Shown here piece by piece: positions 46,601 to 59,634 of a stretch of 64,000 bases of DNA. Below the pieces are notes generated by a model, which worked only from the letters and a program-made list of their open reading frames with translations, was not told where the DNA came from and ran no database searches. Both the position numbers and the translations under genes were made by a program. This DNA comes from Pyrus communis (taxonomy: Eukaryota; Streptophyta; Magnoliopsida; Rosales; Rosaceae): the NCBI RefSeq assembly GCF_963583255.1, contig NC_084818.1, forward strand, positions 15,998,222-16,062,221, read 5' to 3'. How positions within the stretch are numbered: position 1 is the first letter of the stretch; every line of letters starts with the position of its first letter.

Positions 46601-48393
46601 CGATTTCTTGAATCGAACTTAAACTTCGGGTTATTGGATGCCCGTGTGATGATTTGAGGATACGACGCATCACTATTCGTCCATGGTGTCCCAAATGATC
46701 ATGCTAAAGTGTAATTTCGTGCACGGTCCCAGAGAGAGGGCCGGCCACATAGTGGCTTTCTATGGGGCATATGGTCATGGTATACAGACCACTCAAGATA
46801 TGCTGCATCTTTTCTAGAATACGCTTTTGGCCATATACATAGGAAATTAGGCACAGAAATTCAACTTCATTTTCTACATAGGTTTTAGTATGGTAATTAT
46901 TATCTCTAATGTTCTTAAAACTCAACAACATTCTTCCGGAACACGGAGAATAAAGTGCCTCATCAATGGTCAAAATTGTATCGTTGGACAATATTATACG
47001 TGCCTTACCGTATCCTTTAATCAGGTTGGATGGGCCTGAAGGTTGTCAGAGGTGCATTCTTAGGTATGAAGTTAGTGAAATAGATGCGTTCACACAAAAT
47101 GGTGTGCGTGGTTGCACTATTTACCAGAGAACTAACTTCCCCACTAGTCATACCTTGAATGAAAATTAATTTGAATCGGTCACATGCATAAAAGTTCTTA
47201 AAAACAAATATCCATTCAAAATAATTTAAGTATTCAAGGATGGTAATTAATTAAACAAATTAATATCCAAAAAAAAATCACCAACAAATAATCCAAACAT
47301 AAAGGAAAATTGTTCAAAATTAACCAAAAACACAAGGGGGGTTTGGCCACTAGGTGGAATTCGGCCCCAATGTCGAAATTTCAACTTGAAAAATAGTTTA
47401 TGTCTAAGATTCTAAACTTCCATAGGGGTAACGGACTCTTGAAAGTCAGAAACCTCCATCTTGGTACTCTTTGGTTCATCCACTTGCATAAAGTTTGATT
47501 CAAACTTCTTAGGACGAGAATGACATCCAGTTACAACCTTCTGGGGAGCTCGGCAAACATGGGACCAATGGCCATTTGAACCACAGCGATAGCACATATC
47601 CGCATCCATGGTTTTAGCTGCTTTGCCCTTATTCTTATAGTTTAGGGCCTTGGGAGCAAGGTTAGGGTACTTCTAGGTTTTGTTTCCTCCATTAGATGGG
47701 CCTTGGCACTGTTGACCTTGTTGAGGGTGGCTTATGGCCACCCCTACCATGCCTATTTTGGCGTTTTGGGCATTGGTTCATGCTATAGTGTGCTTCAGGC
47801 ACAACAGTCGCCCCAGTAAGTCAAGTTTGATGATTTTTCATAAATTGTTGATTCTGCTTTTCAGCGAGAAGTAAAACAGAGATCAAATCCGAAAACATAA
47901 TGAACTTCTGAGCCTTACATTGTTGTTGTAGGACAATATTAGTGGTAGAGAAGGTTGAATAGGTTTTCTCCAGGAGATCTTCTTCAGTCAAGGTCTCGTC
48001 ACAAAACTTGAGAAGTGATTGGATTCGACAAACTTCATAATTATATTCATTCACATACTTAAAGTCTTGGAAGCGCAAATGCTGCCAGTTATGTCTTGCT
48101 TCAAGCAAGAAGATGTCATTTTTGTGATCAAAACGATTAGCCAAAGCGACCTATAGTGCTCATGGATCTACCTAAGCAAGGTACTCGGTTCGCAGTGCGT
48201 CATGAATATGTCTTCGGATGAAGATCATGGCAGTGGCCTTCTTAGCTTCACCAATCGGATTGTCCGTCTCATCTTCAATGGCGGGATGCAAATTCTTTGC
48301 AGTGAGATGGAGCTTCACATCTTGGACCCACTTGAGGTAGTTTCTTCCAAAGACCTCTAAAGTAGTGAAGTTGAGTTTGTTCAAATTCGACAT
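43660..48393 (-). pseudogene. Decayed Ty1/copia gag-pol
   Basis: Order on the minus strand: gag (48393-47821, MSNLNKLNFTTLEVFGRNYL onwards, UBN2-type); CCHC knuckle CYRCGSNGHWSHVC (about 47590); protease/pre-integrase remnants; integrase pieces (46991-45900, including HVHTQNGLAKAFIKR); RT (45172-44320, GYKWILVWKR, ARLVAQGFSQ, YVDDM); RNase H (44260-43669, VGYADAGYLSD). Frames break at least a dozen times, so it is inactive. The domain order integrase before RT defines copia. Short plus-strand ORFs here are shadows. Confidence 0.88.
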
Positions 48394-48620
48394 GTTCCTA
48401 TCACAAAGTAGATAGACAAGATGTGGTTAGTGTAATGGAGAAAAAAATCAATACATTCACATAAGAGTAGAATATTCAGGTTCTAATAGACATGTATTGG
48501 TTTAAATTTACATGAAAAAACTTCGGGTTTTCATGGGTGATGTTTTTAAGGAAAACTTCATGTTTTCAAACAAGGCATGTTTGTAGAAACTCTAGGTTCA
48601 TATGTTCCTCCAGATAAACA

Positions 48621-48668
<48 letters not shown>

Positions 48669-48847
48669 TAAATATGCAACAAGAAAATATGCAAATAGAA
48701 CTTCAGGTCTATAATTATAATTGAATTAATTATTTGGACTTTGGGCCAAATTTAAAGTGTGGGTGAAAAAATATAAAACCCAAATTGTCTAAAAAAATAA
48801 ACAATTAAGCACGGGGCCCAAAAACATGGGCTAAAGCCCATGGGTGG
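48394..48847. other. Copia leader with (CA)n microsatellite
   Basis: No gene. A CA run of about 48 bases is at 48618-48666. The GGGCCC-rich stretch (48810-48847) continues after the solo LTR at 51093. The copia 5' LTR and primer site were not recognised. Confidence 0.5.
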
Positions 48848-51087
48848 TGATAGGGGCATATTTATGCACCTTAGTTTAGCTTGTTCTTGTGCATTTACAG
48901 TGTTTTTCCTTAGTAAAGTAGTCTTTTAAGCTAGTTTTATGTATTTTCAGGATTTAAGGGCAAAGTATGCAAAAGGATGCATTTTGGAGTCTTTTGGAGC
49001 AAATTAGAGCTTGGAATGGATATCATATGCTTGGAGCCAAGAGGATGGACGAAATTGAAGACTTGAAGATGATGATTCCTACTTGAGCAAGGTTTCCTAG
49101 TTGAAGTAGGAAATGGAAGATGGTTTCCTAGTTGAATTAGGATTCCTAGTTAAAATGGGTTTCCTAGTTGAATTAGGATTCCTAGAAGAACAAAGTTTCC
49201 TACTCAAACAAGGTTTCCTACTTGAAGTAGGAAAGTTAAATCCCAATGGCCTCAAGTTGCAGTAACAAAGAAGTTTTCCAAGTCCAAGAAGGAGAAGAAT
49301 TCCAAGATGAAGAAGGATTAGCTTTCCTAATCCTAATGCACAAGGTTTTCAGCCACAAAGAGGAGTCCTAAACACTTTAGGACAACTAATCCTAATCCTA
49401 TACGGATGCCATGCACTTTACCTTATCTTGGAGGGTTTCTAGAAGCCTTAGATGCCCTATCCTATCTTTGCCGTGGGTTTTATCCAACTCCCCTTAGTTT
49501 TTAGGCTTTCTAGAAGCCCTAACATTATCCCTAAGAAGGTGCCGTACCCTTATCTCTTTTTCCCTACAAATCTGGCGCCTCTATTCCTTTTCCTTTAGGG
49601 TTTCCTACCTTCTAGATGGCCTATTCCTGATGGGTTTTGATTTCCTTGTCATCTTCAAATACTTAGTCCTTTTCCTTGCTGATTGAGAGGGATTTTGCAC
49701 TATAAATAGACCCCCTTGCCGCACCAATTGATCATCATTCACTCCTCCACATTCAGAAATTCGCCAGAAATACATTCCCAACCCTTTGTCGCAGCCATCC
49801 TTCACCATTCTCCATATTTTCCCACCTTGCCGCACTCCCCATCCCTCCTAAACACTACCCTACCATCACACATCCATTCCTCCATACAAATACCACCCAA
49901 AACCTGTCCTTAGACCTTGTGCCGCAACAAAGAGGAGGAGAAGAGGGCTTGGACGTTCATGCAATTCAAGTTCGAGTTGCTGGAATTTTTAGGTGTTTCC
50001 TCTCCTTTGATTTCAATGGTTAAATTTACTTTTCTTTGTCTTGTACGTATGAGGAACTAAACCCCCCTTGGCTAGGGGGGGATTCGAAACCATGATCATG
50101 CTTGCTATATGATTTGATTACCTCTAATTGCGTTTCATAAGTTGTGAATTCAATTCACTTATCTATTTGAATTAAACTGATTTGTGTGTGTTGGTTGAGA
50201 GTGCACGCTTAATTATCATGCATAAATCTAATGCTAGGATATAAGGAAGTTTCACCTAATCGTTACAAACTTTTATTCACAAGTAGTAAAAGTTGATGAT
50301 CTCAATTGCGTTAAGTAAATTCTTGGCATAAGTTTCATGCAATTCATAGTAACGAGTGCTTCGTCAATGCTTATGGTTTTCAAAGAACTTAATGATTCTT
50401 GCTTGTATCTCTATTATGCAATTCATGTAGGGAACTTGTGGGGAATGCTTTGGGTTGTCGTATGCAATCATCCAATTCAATAACGTTAGGAAAATCTGAG
50501 GGTTAATTAGTGCAATTCACGGTTAATCTGGGGTGTTGAGAATTCATGGTTTATTGAAAAGCAATTAGAAATCGTTTTGTGTGCAAGTATGGCATGTGTT
50601 GAGATGAACCCCTTAGCTAGCCTTCATTCCATTCATTAAATCCAAATTCGTTTTAAAATCTGTTCGTTTTACAAAGTTTTAAGTTTTGTTTTCAAATTCG
50701 TCAAAATCAAAATCCCCCTTTACTTGGAGTGTCAAATTAGTTAGAAATCAATTTAGTTTGTGTTTTTAAAGTATCTTGAGTCAAGTTATAACTATTTTCG
50801 TCCAAATTCTTCTCTAGTGCTCAAAACTGCTCAGAAAGTAGTTTTAAGGCAGTTTGGAGTGTTTTCTTGCTGTTTTGAGTCTTTTGGTTTATCTTAGTGT
50901 TTTAAACTTTAGTTTTGCATTCTTTGGGTCTAGTTTGGTGTTTTATATTGTGTTTTTACGTTTTTGAGTCAAATCCAAGTGATTAACAATCCCTCCTAAT
51001 CCCCGGTCAAGAACGATCCCTACTTACATTCTTCACTACAATTGATAAAAAGAGGGTTTAATTTGTGTGCGTATAATTTTCACATCA
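48848..51087 (+). mobile_element. 2.24-kb solo LTR
   Basis: It starts TGATAGGGGCATATT and ends TTTTCACATCA, with the target duplication GGTGG at 48843-48847 and 51088-51092. A plus-strand TATA box (CTATAAATAGA) is at about 49702. No internal domain or coding region is present; ORFs such as 49716-49913 are in the LTR. The family is probably gypsy but not proven. Confidence 0.85.
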
Positions 51088-51092
51088 GGTGG

Positions 51093-51400
51093 GCTAAGCA
51101 AATTGAAACATGCGGCCTAAGCCCAAAAATTGGGCTGGGTTGGACACGGGTTAATTAGGCCCTAAATAAAATGGTTAGGTTGCAAGCCCAGTAGCAGCAA
51201 AAAGGGCTACAAGAAGGCCGAGCCCAAAAATATAGGCCCAAATTTGGGTTCTGATTAGGTGCGATGCGGTGCGGTGCAAGTTCACTAATGCACCAGCTGT
51301 AGGTTGGGATCCTGTGCATCGTAGGCATGTGGGACATCATAGCACTTGGGCATGTGGGACATCGCAGACATGTGTGATTTGGTGCATGCGCCCGACTTTC
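51093..51400. other. Unassigned stretch between two elements
   Basis: GC-richer sequence containing ATGTGGGACATC repeats (51327-51370). No gene was recognised; it joins the copia leader to the Tat-like protease region. Confidence 0.35.
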
Positions 51401-53648
51401 TACCCTTTTGCGTATCCTGAGATAAAAAGTAGACGATTGTGTGGTTTCCACCCCAACAATAGGTTTTCGTTAGTGAAGTTGATGGCAGCACTTGTGGCAC
51501 AATAGATAGCGCACTTATGAGGTCGAAGTTCTAAACCTCCAACTTTGCATGCCCTTAATAAGTAGCTATCGGGATCCATCAATGTTTTCGCTAATGCCTT
51601 TCGTATTTCTTCGGGCATTTGCAATGCTTATTTCATGCTAAAGCGCAAAGGTACGCCTTCTATTTGTGGAGGAATCTCCTCTTGCTTATTGGTAGAATCT
51701 CTTTCACTTGAAGGTTCTTCCCTCTAAACTATGTAATAAGTGATCGTGATTGGACTGTGTTTAAGGAAAGTACTCTTGCATGGCCACTGGAGCTCGCGAC
51801 TCCAAACCTTAGGCTATTCTCTATGTGTCGGCCTATCATCCTTACTGCGACTCTTGGCTGGGTCTTCACAGCATGACGGTGATGACTTCCTTTTTGCCCT
51901 ACCTTCCTTGCTTGAGCAACTTACGGTCATAGTTGATGTGCCTTCCTTCATCTCACCAATGTCCATCCTTCATCATCATTAGCTGACAAGCCTTTAGGGA
52001 GGTCCATGTTACTGAAGCGGCTTGTTTTGTTCGTGGTGTTTGCTTTTCTTACGTGAAGCATTTCATGTTTCCCCTTTGACGACTATAACCGAGGCTTGAC
52101 TGATGATACATAAAGAGGCACCAGATTAAAGGATCCAAACATAATGCTTATCATGTTTATCGTTGCGACCTCCTCAAGATCTAGCTCGATTTTTCCTTCC
52201 TAAGCAAGTTTCATGATCAACTCCTTTAGCACAAAGCACTTGTCCACCGAATGACTGACAATGCGATGGTACTTGCAGTATTTTGGATCATTCACCCGGT
52301 TCATTTCTTCCGGTCGTTTACACTCAGGCAGCTCAATCACTTCTTTGTCGAGCAAATCTTCCAACATAGCAGCCACATCAGAGTCAGGGAATAGGTATGT
52401 ATTTTCTTCAAGCTTTTTCAAGATGCATTTACGCCTCTCCTGGTCACGAAAAGGTTCATTCCGTTTCACTTCGTTTTTCTTATCTCTTAAAGAGATCTTG
52501 ATGGGAGTTGTGTCTCATGTAGAGATTTTGACAGGCACTACATTGACTGCCATTGCTTCCTTGGTGGGTTTTCTCGCAGCCTTTTCCCCTTTTAGCCTAA
52601 AAACTTTGTCCTTCTTATAGTTGACGATTAGCTCTTTCTTTCCATGGTTAGCAATGCTTAACTCCATGTCGTGGGCGTGGGTAGCCAACTCTTCGAAGGT
52701 TCGGGGCTTAATGCGTTGAAGAATGTAGTGTAATCCCCAATACATGCCTTGTACGCACATCTCGATCGAAGAGATCTCTGAGAGTTTGTCTTTGCAGTCG
52801 AGACTTAGAGCGCGTCATCGGCTGATATAGTCAACGACTGGGTCATCCTTCCACTGTTATGTACTTGTGAGCTCCATCATGCTGACAGTGGGACGAGTAC
52901 TATAGAAACGGTTCAAAAATTCCCGCTCCAATTGCTCTCAGCTGTTGATGGACTGGGCTCTAGGTCCGTGTACCAATCGAACGCATTCTTGTTCAGATAG
53001 CGGACAAACTGCTTCATGAGGTAGTCTCCCTCAATCCCCACATTGTTGCAAGTCTCGACGAAATGGGCGACGTGCTGCTTTGGGTTTCCCTTTCCATCGA
53101 ATTGCATGAACTTAGGTAGCTGTACCCCATAGCATTCTCAAGTCATTAATTCGCTTGGTATATGGCTTCAAATACAACAGTGTGTCCCGCGAAGTGACTC
53201 CCACCTGTGCTCTGATGGTGTTCACGATCATGTCTTTGAGCTGCTGGATAGAAAGAGAGCTCATCAATATAGCTTCAATCTCAGGTTTCTGCTTGTCTCT
53301 GACCTTGTCTGTCTGACACTTTTCTTCCTCGCCACACTCCTGGTCATTTTGATTCTTCCTTGGGTTAAGATTGGCTCTTTTATCATGATGCGCCTCCAAC
53401 TTGTCCATGAGCATATCAATCTGCAAGTCTTTTTCTTCGAGAGTTCTGGTCATATTTGCAATCGCCTCATTCATCTGAGCTAGTTGTTTTTCAATAGAGG
53501 TAGTGCAAGTGGTCATGACTTGTGCAACCAAAGGATGTGACTCTCTTCTAGACATCGAGAATGTTGAAGAAGTCTTCGTGCGGCAGTTACTGGTTAGTGA
53601 TCCGCAGTAGGCTCCTGAGCTTGAGTCTGCATCCGAATTTGGTGACAA
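51400..53648 (-). pseudogene. Decayed Tat-like Ty3/gypsy gag-protease
   Basis: In order on the minus strand: a gag leader peptide with a coiled region (53648-53112); gag core (53107-52913, MQFDGKGNPKQHVAHFVETC); mid gag (52760-52515, HAHDMELSIANHG); zinc-domain-like YCKYHRIVSHSVDKCFVLK (52469-52200); then protease approach (FTNENLLLGWKPHNRLLF, about 51480-51400). These motifs match Tat/Ogre-lineage gag-pro proteins. Several frameshifts and stops inactivate it, and RT and integrase are absent. Confidence 0.8.
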
Positions 53649-54033
53649 TGAGCGCTCTCGTGAACCCTTTGACGTGAGAGAACCTTGCTTGCAACTCTAA
53701 GGTGTCCTCGTGCATGCCACAACAACATGCTTCGGTGCGCCCAACGATGCCAGGTTGATGATGGGCTCACGCATCTGACGCTTATTTTGTTCCCTCAACG
53801 GCACCAACTTTGAAGTGGCATGTTGAAGAGTAGTAAAGTTTTCGCCTTGCTCCGGGTTGTGATGCCAATGGATTCTCTGCACGCGGTAGAAGTGCTCAAG
53901 CTTCTTCCCTTAGTTGTGAGAATGGCTTGTCCCTTTTTTGATGCCATTGTGTTTGGAGTGTGCTTAGATGTGTTGACTTCCAAACGGAGAAAGAGATGAG
54001 AAGTAGAGATAATCCCACCGGGCATGCCAAATT

Positions 54034-54616
54034 TGTAAACAAAACAATCTTACGACAAATGAGACAAGAACACGTGTACAAAGTAAATGTTTGTATTAAT
54101 GAATTTGTAGAGTTACAATCTCTTTACAACTTGATTATCTGATTCGATCTCCGAAATGTGTAGATGTGTAGCGATGACTTGATCTTGGATGAATGAAGGT
54201 CGCAAGGTTTTAGCTCTTGGCAATGGAGAAATCGGCACATATAAGGGTGCTTGGTGGTTGTTCATAGGATTTGACAAAGAACACGAAGGATTTTCAGAGT
54301 TTTCTTGAGTGTTTGAGTGTTTTGGGGGGGGGGGGGGGGGGGGTTGAGTGCTTGAGAGCTTCAGAATTTCAAAGCTTCAGTGTCTGGGTGTGAAATGATT
54401 TCTGGACCCTTTTTTTTGTCTTGGACCCTTCTATTTATAGACTTTCCAAGCCTTAACTAAGGATGGATTTGTTGAGTCACACGCCATCTGATTTTGTTGA
54501 GTCACACACCATGTGTACAATTTGTGCGACACATGGCGCATGCCACGTATGCCCTGACACGTCGAAACTTTAATACATTGGCAAACATTTATTTCACAGA
54601 AATTTTGATGTCTACA
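54034..54616 (-). repeat. 5' LTR of the Tat-like element
   Basis: 583 bp; on the minus strand TGTAGACATC to TTGTTTACA, followed by ATTTGGCATGCCCGGTGGGA, the likely primer binding region. A minus-strand TATA (CTATAAATAGAAGG) is near 54435. A run of 20 G lies at 54324-54343. The boundaries rest on TG/CA ends and position only. Confidence 0.6.
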
Positions 54617-54713
54617 AAACCGTTAATTTATTTAATTTATATAAAATTATTAAATTTTTTTATCAAGAATATTTCCTTATACAACAATATATATAAAATA
54701 AAGGCTTAACTGT

Positions 54714-55095
54714 CAAAATGGTCCCGGTGTTTTACTCTATTGGCCAATTTAGTCCCCGTGTTTTAAATTTAGCCAAATTGGTCCTTGTTTACATCGGTTA
54801 GACAATTCATGACATTTCATTAAAGGACCGGTAAAATTGACATGTGTCAGGCACGTGAAAGGACAAAAATGTAATTTTATGTACACATACTAAACAGATA
54901 CAATGTCTATCTTTAGAAATTGATGCTTCGTTCAATTCATTTCAATACTATGCGATTTTGGACATTTCAATTTTAACTGTCTTTTAACAGATTGTGGCTA
55001 ATAGATGTAAACACAGGAACAAATTTGATCAAATTAAAAACTCAGGAACTAAATTGGCAGATAAAGTAAAACACAGGGACCATTTTGAAATTTTG
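54714..55095. mobile_element. Mutator-like MITE with long TIRs
   Basis: Inverted ends of about 75-90 bases (AAAATGGTCCC..GTGTTTTACT) flank about 200 bases of unique sequence. There is no coding capacity and no clear 8-10-bp target duplication. The class is inferred from TIR length. Confidence 0.55.
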
Positions 55096-55427
55096 TATCG
55101 AACGCTTCATCCCCAAAATTTGAGGACCTCTCATTTCAAAAGAACAAAAAAAAAGTTGCAATATTTTTCCTCTTTTCCTATTGAATTTCATTTCAGTCCC
55201 ATATTTTCCTACTTTAGTTACAGCTCAATTCTTTCTCTTTCTTCTGATATAAAAGAATCATATTTCTTTCTCTGCTGTACATTTTGCCATATCACATGCA
55301 ACGTGCCAGTGCGGCAGTTCCAGTGCGCCACCCTGGAATTGTAAAATTACTATAAAACCATGCCTCGTTGTAAATACTACCCTTTTCGCAAGTTGTATTT
55401 GAGTACAAAAAGTGCATATACATACAT

Positions 55428-55493
<66 letters not shown>

Positions 55494-55888
55494 TATCTCT
55501 TTTTCTATCACATTGCACTACCAAACACAATCATTTATTTCAATGTAAATCACAAATTATTGACAAGTGTGGTTTGTCCTAATGATCAGGAATATCTCTT
55601 CAATATACTTCGTATTGGGTCAAACCCTCCACTTTTTCTTACTGTAGAATAAAAATGTCGTTTGTATTTAAAAAAAAAATATATTGACTGGCATTTCAGT
55701 AATTTTTGTTTATTATTTATCATATTATCAATTCTTAATTCTCAAAATACGAATAACTCACATATAAAATTGTGATTTGTCAATAAAAAAAAGCATGACT
55801 AATTGATCACAGAGAGAGAAAGAGGTAAGAAAATGTTTCCAAATGCACGTAATTACTAAATATAGTAGTTAGATTAACAAGACTGTAT
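55096..55888. other. Non-coding AT-rich stretch with (AT)n
   Basis: No gene. An AT dinucleotide run of about 58 bases spans 55431-55488. The ORFs over it are repeat artefacts. Confidence 0.6.
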
Positions 55889-55891
55889 TTA

Positions 55892-57312
55892 AGGCTGGTT
55901 TGGTATTGTTGTGCTTTGAAAAAAAAACTGATTCTGCTGTTCTGTGAAATAAAGCAGCAGAGTGTTTGGTAAAATTTTTTGTAAAAGTGCTTTTGGAAAA
56001 AAAAAAAAAAAACAGTATGATAGTGTTTGGTAAACTCTTATGTAAAACAGCTGTGACTATGTGAAATGACCAAAAAGGGTATAAAATGAGTATAATATTA
56101 AATGTAAAATAATAAATCGGCCCTATCTTTCTTTTATCCATATTCATTTATTAATAATCTATTTCTTTTATTTATTAATAGTCTTTCTAGAAGTCTCGTA
56201 TCTTTCTTTTATCCATCTTCATTTGTTAATAATATATGTAGAAGTCTCTCGACTCTCCCCCACTCCCCAATTTTTTGTCTTTATTTTTTTTTTCTCTGCT
56301 TTTGTCTTAATTTTTTTTTTCTTTGCTCCTTCTTCATCTTTTTTATTTTAATTTCCTCCTTCTTCATCTAGCCGACATGGCAATTGCCATCGGAGCAAGA
56401 TCGTTTCGCTTCACCCTCCAATCTTTTGCGAGCTTTCGTCAATCTCATCCTTTTGGCTATCAGACAAATTGATCTTGTTCTTCATAGATCAACGACGTCC
56501 TCAACAAAACGATCTCGTAGTTCTATAAGGGCAATGAAATGGTTTTAGAGGGATTGACCGACGACAACGACAAGCTTCTCGCTGTCTTTAGTCCAACCTC
56601 TCTTCCTTCCGCAAGCAGCGACTCAAGGTTATCTCTTCCACCTTCTCCTTGTTTTCTTTTTTTTTTTATTTGAAACAAATTCAAAGTTGTAAACTTTGAA
56701 GAAGGAGAAATTGAATTGTTGTTGTTCTTTTTGTCTGCAGATTCTTGAAGTAGCAAAGGAAAAATGAGAGTTTTATGCTTTTTTTTTTTTTTTTTTCGAT
56801 TATCGGTTTTGCCTGTGGTAGTCTGGTGGGTTTATGGGTTTCTGTGTTTCCATTTCTTGTGTAGGGGAACAAGATTGAGTTGATTGAAGTTGGTGCGTCA
56901 GATGATGGAGAAAGATCTATCGGGTCTTGTAGGAGAGAGAGAAATCAATTTGAAGCAAAGAAGGGGTTGGGTTCGAGGGACGATGGAGATCGGCGAAGCC
57001 GTTTCTGGTTTAGTGATTAGAGAAGATGGAGATCGGCGAAAAATGGAGATAGCCAAAGCCGTTTCTGGTTCGAGGGTGTTATTTGACTTTAGAAAGTTTC
57101 ATTAAAGATGCACTGTAGCTCTGCGTGCTTTGAAAAAAAAGCCAGTTTTCTAAAGCAGCATTAAGCTGCTTCAGCTTTTCTAATGATGTCAACTGTCAAT
57201 CACAACAGCTTCCAAAATAATCCTTTTTATTTTTAGTTTACCAAACACCTTCAACATAAAAACTTTGAAAATAAGTAGCTTTTTTTTAAGCACCTCAATG
57301 CCAAACCATACC
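55892..57312. mobile_element. Non-autonomous PIF/Harbinger-like element
   Basis: Ends AGGCTGGTTTGGTATTG and (reverse) GGTATGGTTTGGCATTG, flanked by TTA at 55889-55891 and 57313-57315. The 3-bp TWA target and TIR fit Tourist/Harbinger. The interior (56.3-57.1 kb) is GC-richer and has two copies of ATGGAGATCGGCGAA..GCCGTTTCTGG. It may hold a captured gene fragment, not recognised. No transposase is present. Confidence 0.6.
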
Positions 57313-57315
57313 TTA

Positions 57316-57775
57316 GTCTATATAAAGGCCAAGCTCCACACTCTCCTTTATATCATCACTCTCTTCTTCTTCTTCTTGCATACAAAAACAGAGAGAGAAA
57401 GAGTGGCGAGTTGTAGAGTGCCAGATGTAGTTCCTTCTCCAGTGGAAGACGCTGAGTAGCTTAGAAAAGCTTTTGCAGGTTTCTTCTAACACTCGTCCGA
57501 CACTTTGATATATTAATCCAATCATCCCAATTCCAATTCCATATCATTAATTAATTAATTAAATGCAATTAGATGCTTAATTAACATCACTTTTGCGATC
57601 TGATCATGCAAACTTTGATCCATCCATCCATCCATCCATTTGTCTATCCATCCATATGATTCAAATTCTACTTTGTTTAACTTTGCAATCATCTTCTTTT
57701 TCTTTTCTAGGTTGGTAATCTAATATGACAGATTGATAGAGATATGATCATGGTGAGTTTTTTTTTTGATTGATT
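57316..57775 (+). promoter_or_regulatory. Possible promoter and spliced 5' leader
   Basis: A TATA-like CTATATAAAGG at about 57317 is followed by a CT-rich leader. A possible donor (TTGCAG|GTTTC, 57477) and acceptor (TTTCTAG|G, 57711) follow. No coding exon comes after; the sequence soon enters a HisRS repeat piece at about 57966. A (CCAT)n run is at 57620-57650. The transcribed product, if any, is unknown. Confidence 0.25.
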
Positions 57776-57965
57776 ATCTTAAAATTCAATCACCTCAAAT
57801 TGGCATAATTTTTTGTGCATATCAAAGTTTAGATCTGGATCTTTCACTATTCATTCACTGATTAACTTGTGCTTGATGATGATGTTCAATTCAAGTTAAA
57901 GTATTTGATTTGCTTTTTGCATATTCTTTACTGTTCAAGTATGTGTTTTTCTGGTTCTAAGCACA

Positions 57966-58017
57966 ATGAGGTAGGGTTTTTCTAGACGAACGCTAGGGTT
58001 CTACTTTCGCAACATGA
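57966..58017. repeat. HisRS repeat piece, left of Harbinger insertion
   Basis: The string GAGGTAGGGTTTTTCTA..CGAACGCTAGGGTTCT is the HisRS unit leader. It resumes at 61263 with AAGAAAATTGGGCTTAGGGC, so one leader was split by the transposon. Confidence 0.7.
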
Positions 58018-58444
58018 GACCATCTCCAATCCTTAGCCTAAAACCTAAAATTTTTAGTCTAGAAATAGTTTTTCTACTCCAACCCTTCTGGCCTAAAATT
58101 TTAGCTTGGTATTATTAAAAAATGAACCTAGGCTAATTATTTTTTTTAAATTAATTTAAAAAAAAAAAAATTATGTAGACTTTCATAAATTAATTTTATG
58201 AACATTTTAATCTAAAAATATTTAAATTCCGATAAATATTGAAAAATCACTAAATCGACACATGAAACTCACCAAACTTTCAACCTTCACCAATCGTTCA
58301 ACTTTTACCAAACTTTCAACTTTCACCAATCTTTCAACTTTCATCAATAATCCTCTATATAAACACAGGTTGAATATCAGTTGATCACACAATCTTTCAA
58401 CTTTCAAAGTGTTTCTGTTTCCTAAAAATCCTTAATATCTCATC

Positions 58445-59314
58445 AATAGGTGATAGAAGAAGGCGTAGCAGGGCAATGCAAATGGCACAAACCAAGCAAA
58501 CATTGACATTGAGGATACAGAAATGATCAACGAAGAAGCTGAACTTGCAAACTGGCTTATGCAATATGAGCACCATGCCAAATCTAGTTATCGTGGTTTT
58601 GTCATGAGGCGTTCATTTGTGCAGCGTGATAGAGAAGAGTGTCATAACTGAAGGCTATGGCTATGGCGTTTTACGAAACATGGATTTGGCATGCATTTTT
58701 CGACGCTCCTGGATCAAACAACGATATCAATGTTCTTTGGTCTTCACTTCTGTTCGATGATTTTGTCAATGGATGGGCACCAGAATTTCGGTACAAGGTA
58801 AATGGTAATATGTATGAGCTAGGTTACTACCTAACTGATGGTATTTATCCTAGTTGGTCTAACTTTGTCAAAAGTTTTTCTCATCCCCGATAGTGCAAAG
58901 AAGAAATTATTTTTGCAAAGGCAAAAGTCTTATAGGAAGGATGTGGAAAGAGCATTCAGGATCCTATAAGCTTGATTGGCCATTGTTAGAGGGCTTGCAC
59001 AACTTTGGTATACCGAAGACCTCCATTCAATCATGATGACGTCCATAATTTTGCATAAAATGATTGTGGAAGATGAGTACATCAAAATTGAAGAAGATTC
59101 AAACGAAGATGTGGATGATGACCAACCAACACATGTAAGAGCTATTACAAGAAATGTTGAATATCTTGCTGAAACCACATATGAGACCCGACAGGATAGG
59201 GTCACATTGAGTGAGTATATGAGACGTTTAAATAGAATTCAAGCTCCTAAAGGTCACGACACACTTCGCAAAGATTTGGTTAAGCATGTATGGCGTCGAG
59301 AAGGTGAACGTTGA
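58445..59314 (+). pseudogene. Harbinger transposase (DDE_Tnp_4/Plant_tran-like) remnant
   Basis: Three pieces survive. The N-terminal part is near 58600-58650 (MRRSFVQRDREECHN). The catalytic-core part is 58657-58893 (WIWHAFFDAPGSNNDINVL then NGNMYELGYYLTDGIYPSW). The C-terminal part is 58976-59314 (TSIILHKMIVEDE onwards). The segment between the first two pieces, which holds the first catalytic Asp, is deleted, and stops separate the others, so it is inactive. Transposases of this family cut and paste at TWA sites. Confidence 0.85.
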
Positions 59315-59634
59315 TGATGTTGGTTGAGCATTTATGTAATAATTTTAAGTGTACTATGTTGGTATTTTCTAGTAATAAATTTAAGTGTTTTCTTATGCAA
59401 AGTATTTTGTGTAGTATGTTGGATAAATTATTGAATGGAGGTTGAATTATTGAAGGCATCTATTTCACATCAAAATGTGGAATAATAAGTACAATAATTA
59501 TTGAAGGCATCTAGATTAATAGAAACAATAATTAATACACATGACAATTAATAAAGTACATAAACTTAATATAAACAACAATTAATAAACCACTTAAACT
59601 TAATACAATCGAAAATTCATAAACTACATAAATT

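Noticed and set aside
51490..51550. tRNA-like string (GTGGCACAATAGATAGCGC)
   Set aside because: The A-box resemblance is fair but the B box is poor and no stem pairing or anticodon loop was found; it lies in decayed gag-protease sequence.
57316..57775. MicroRNA precursor
   Set aside because: The leader-like sequence was compared with plant miRNAs I know (156, 159, 160, 164, 166, 167, 171, 172, 319, 390, 393) and none matched; no convincing foldback was seen.
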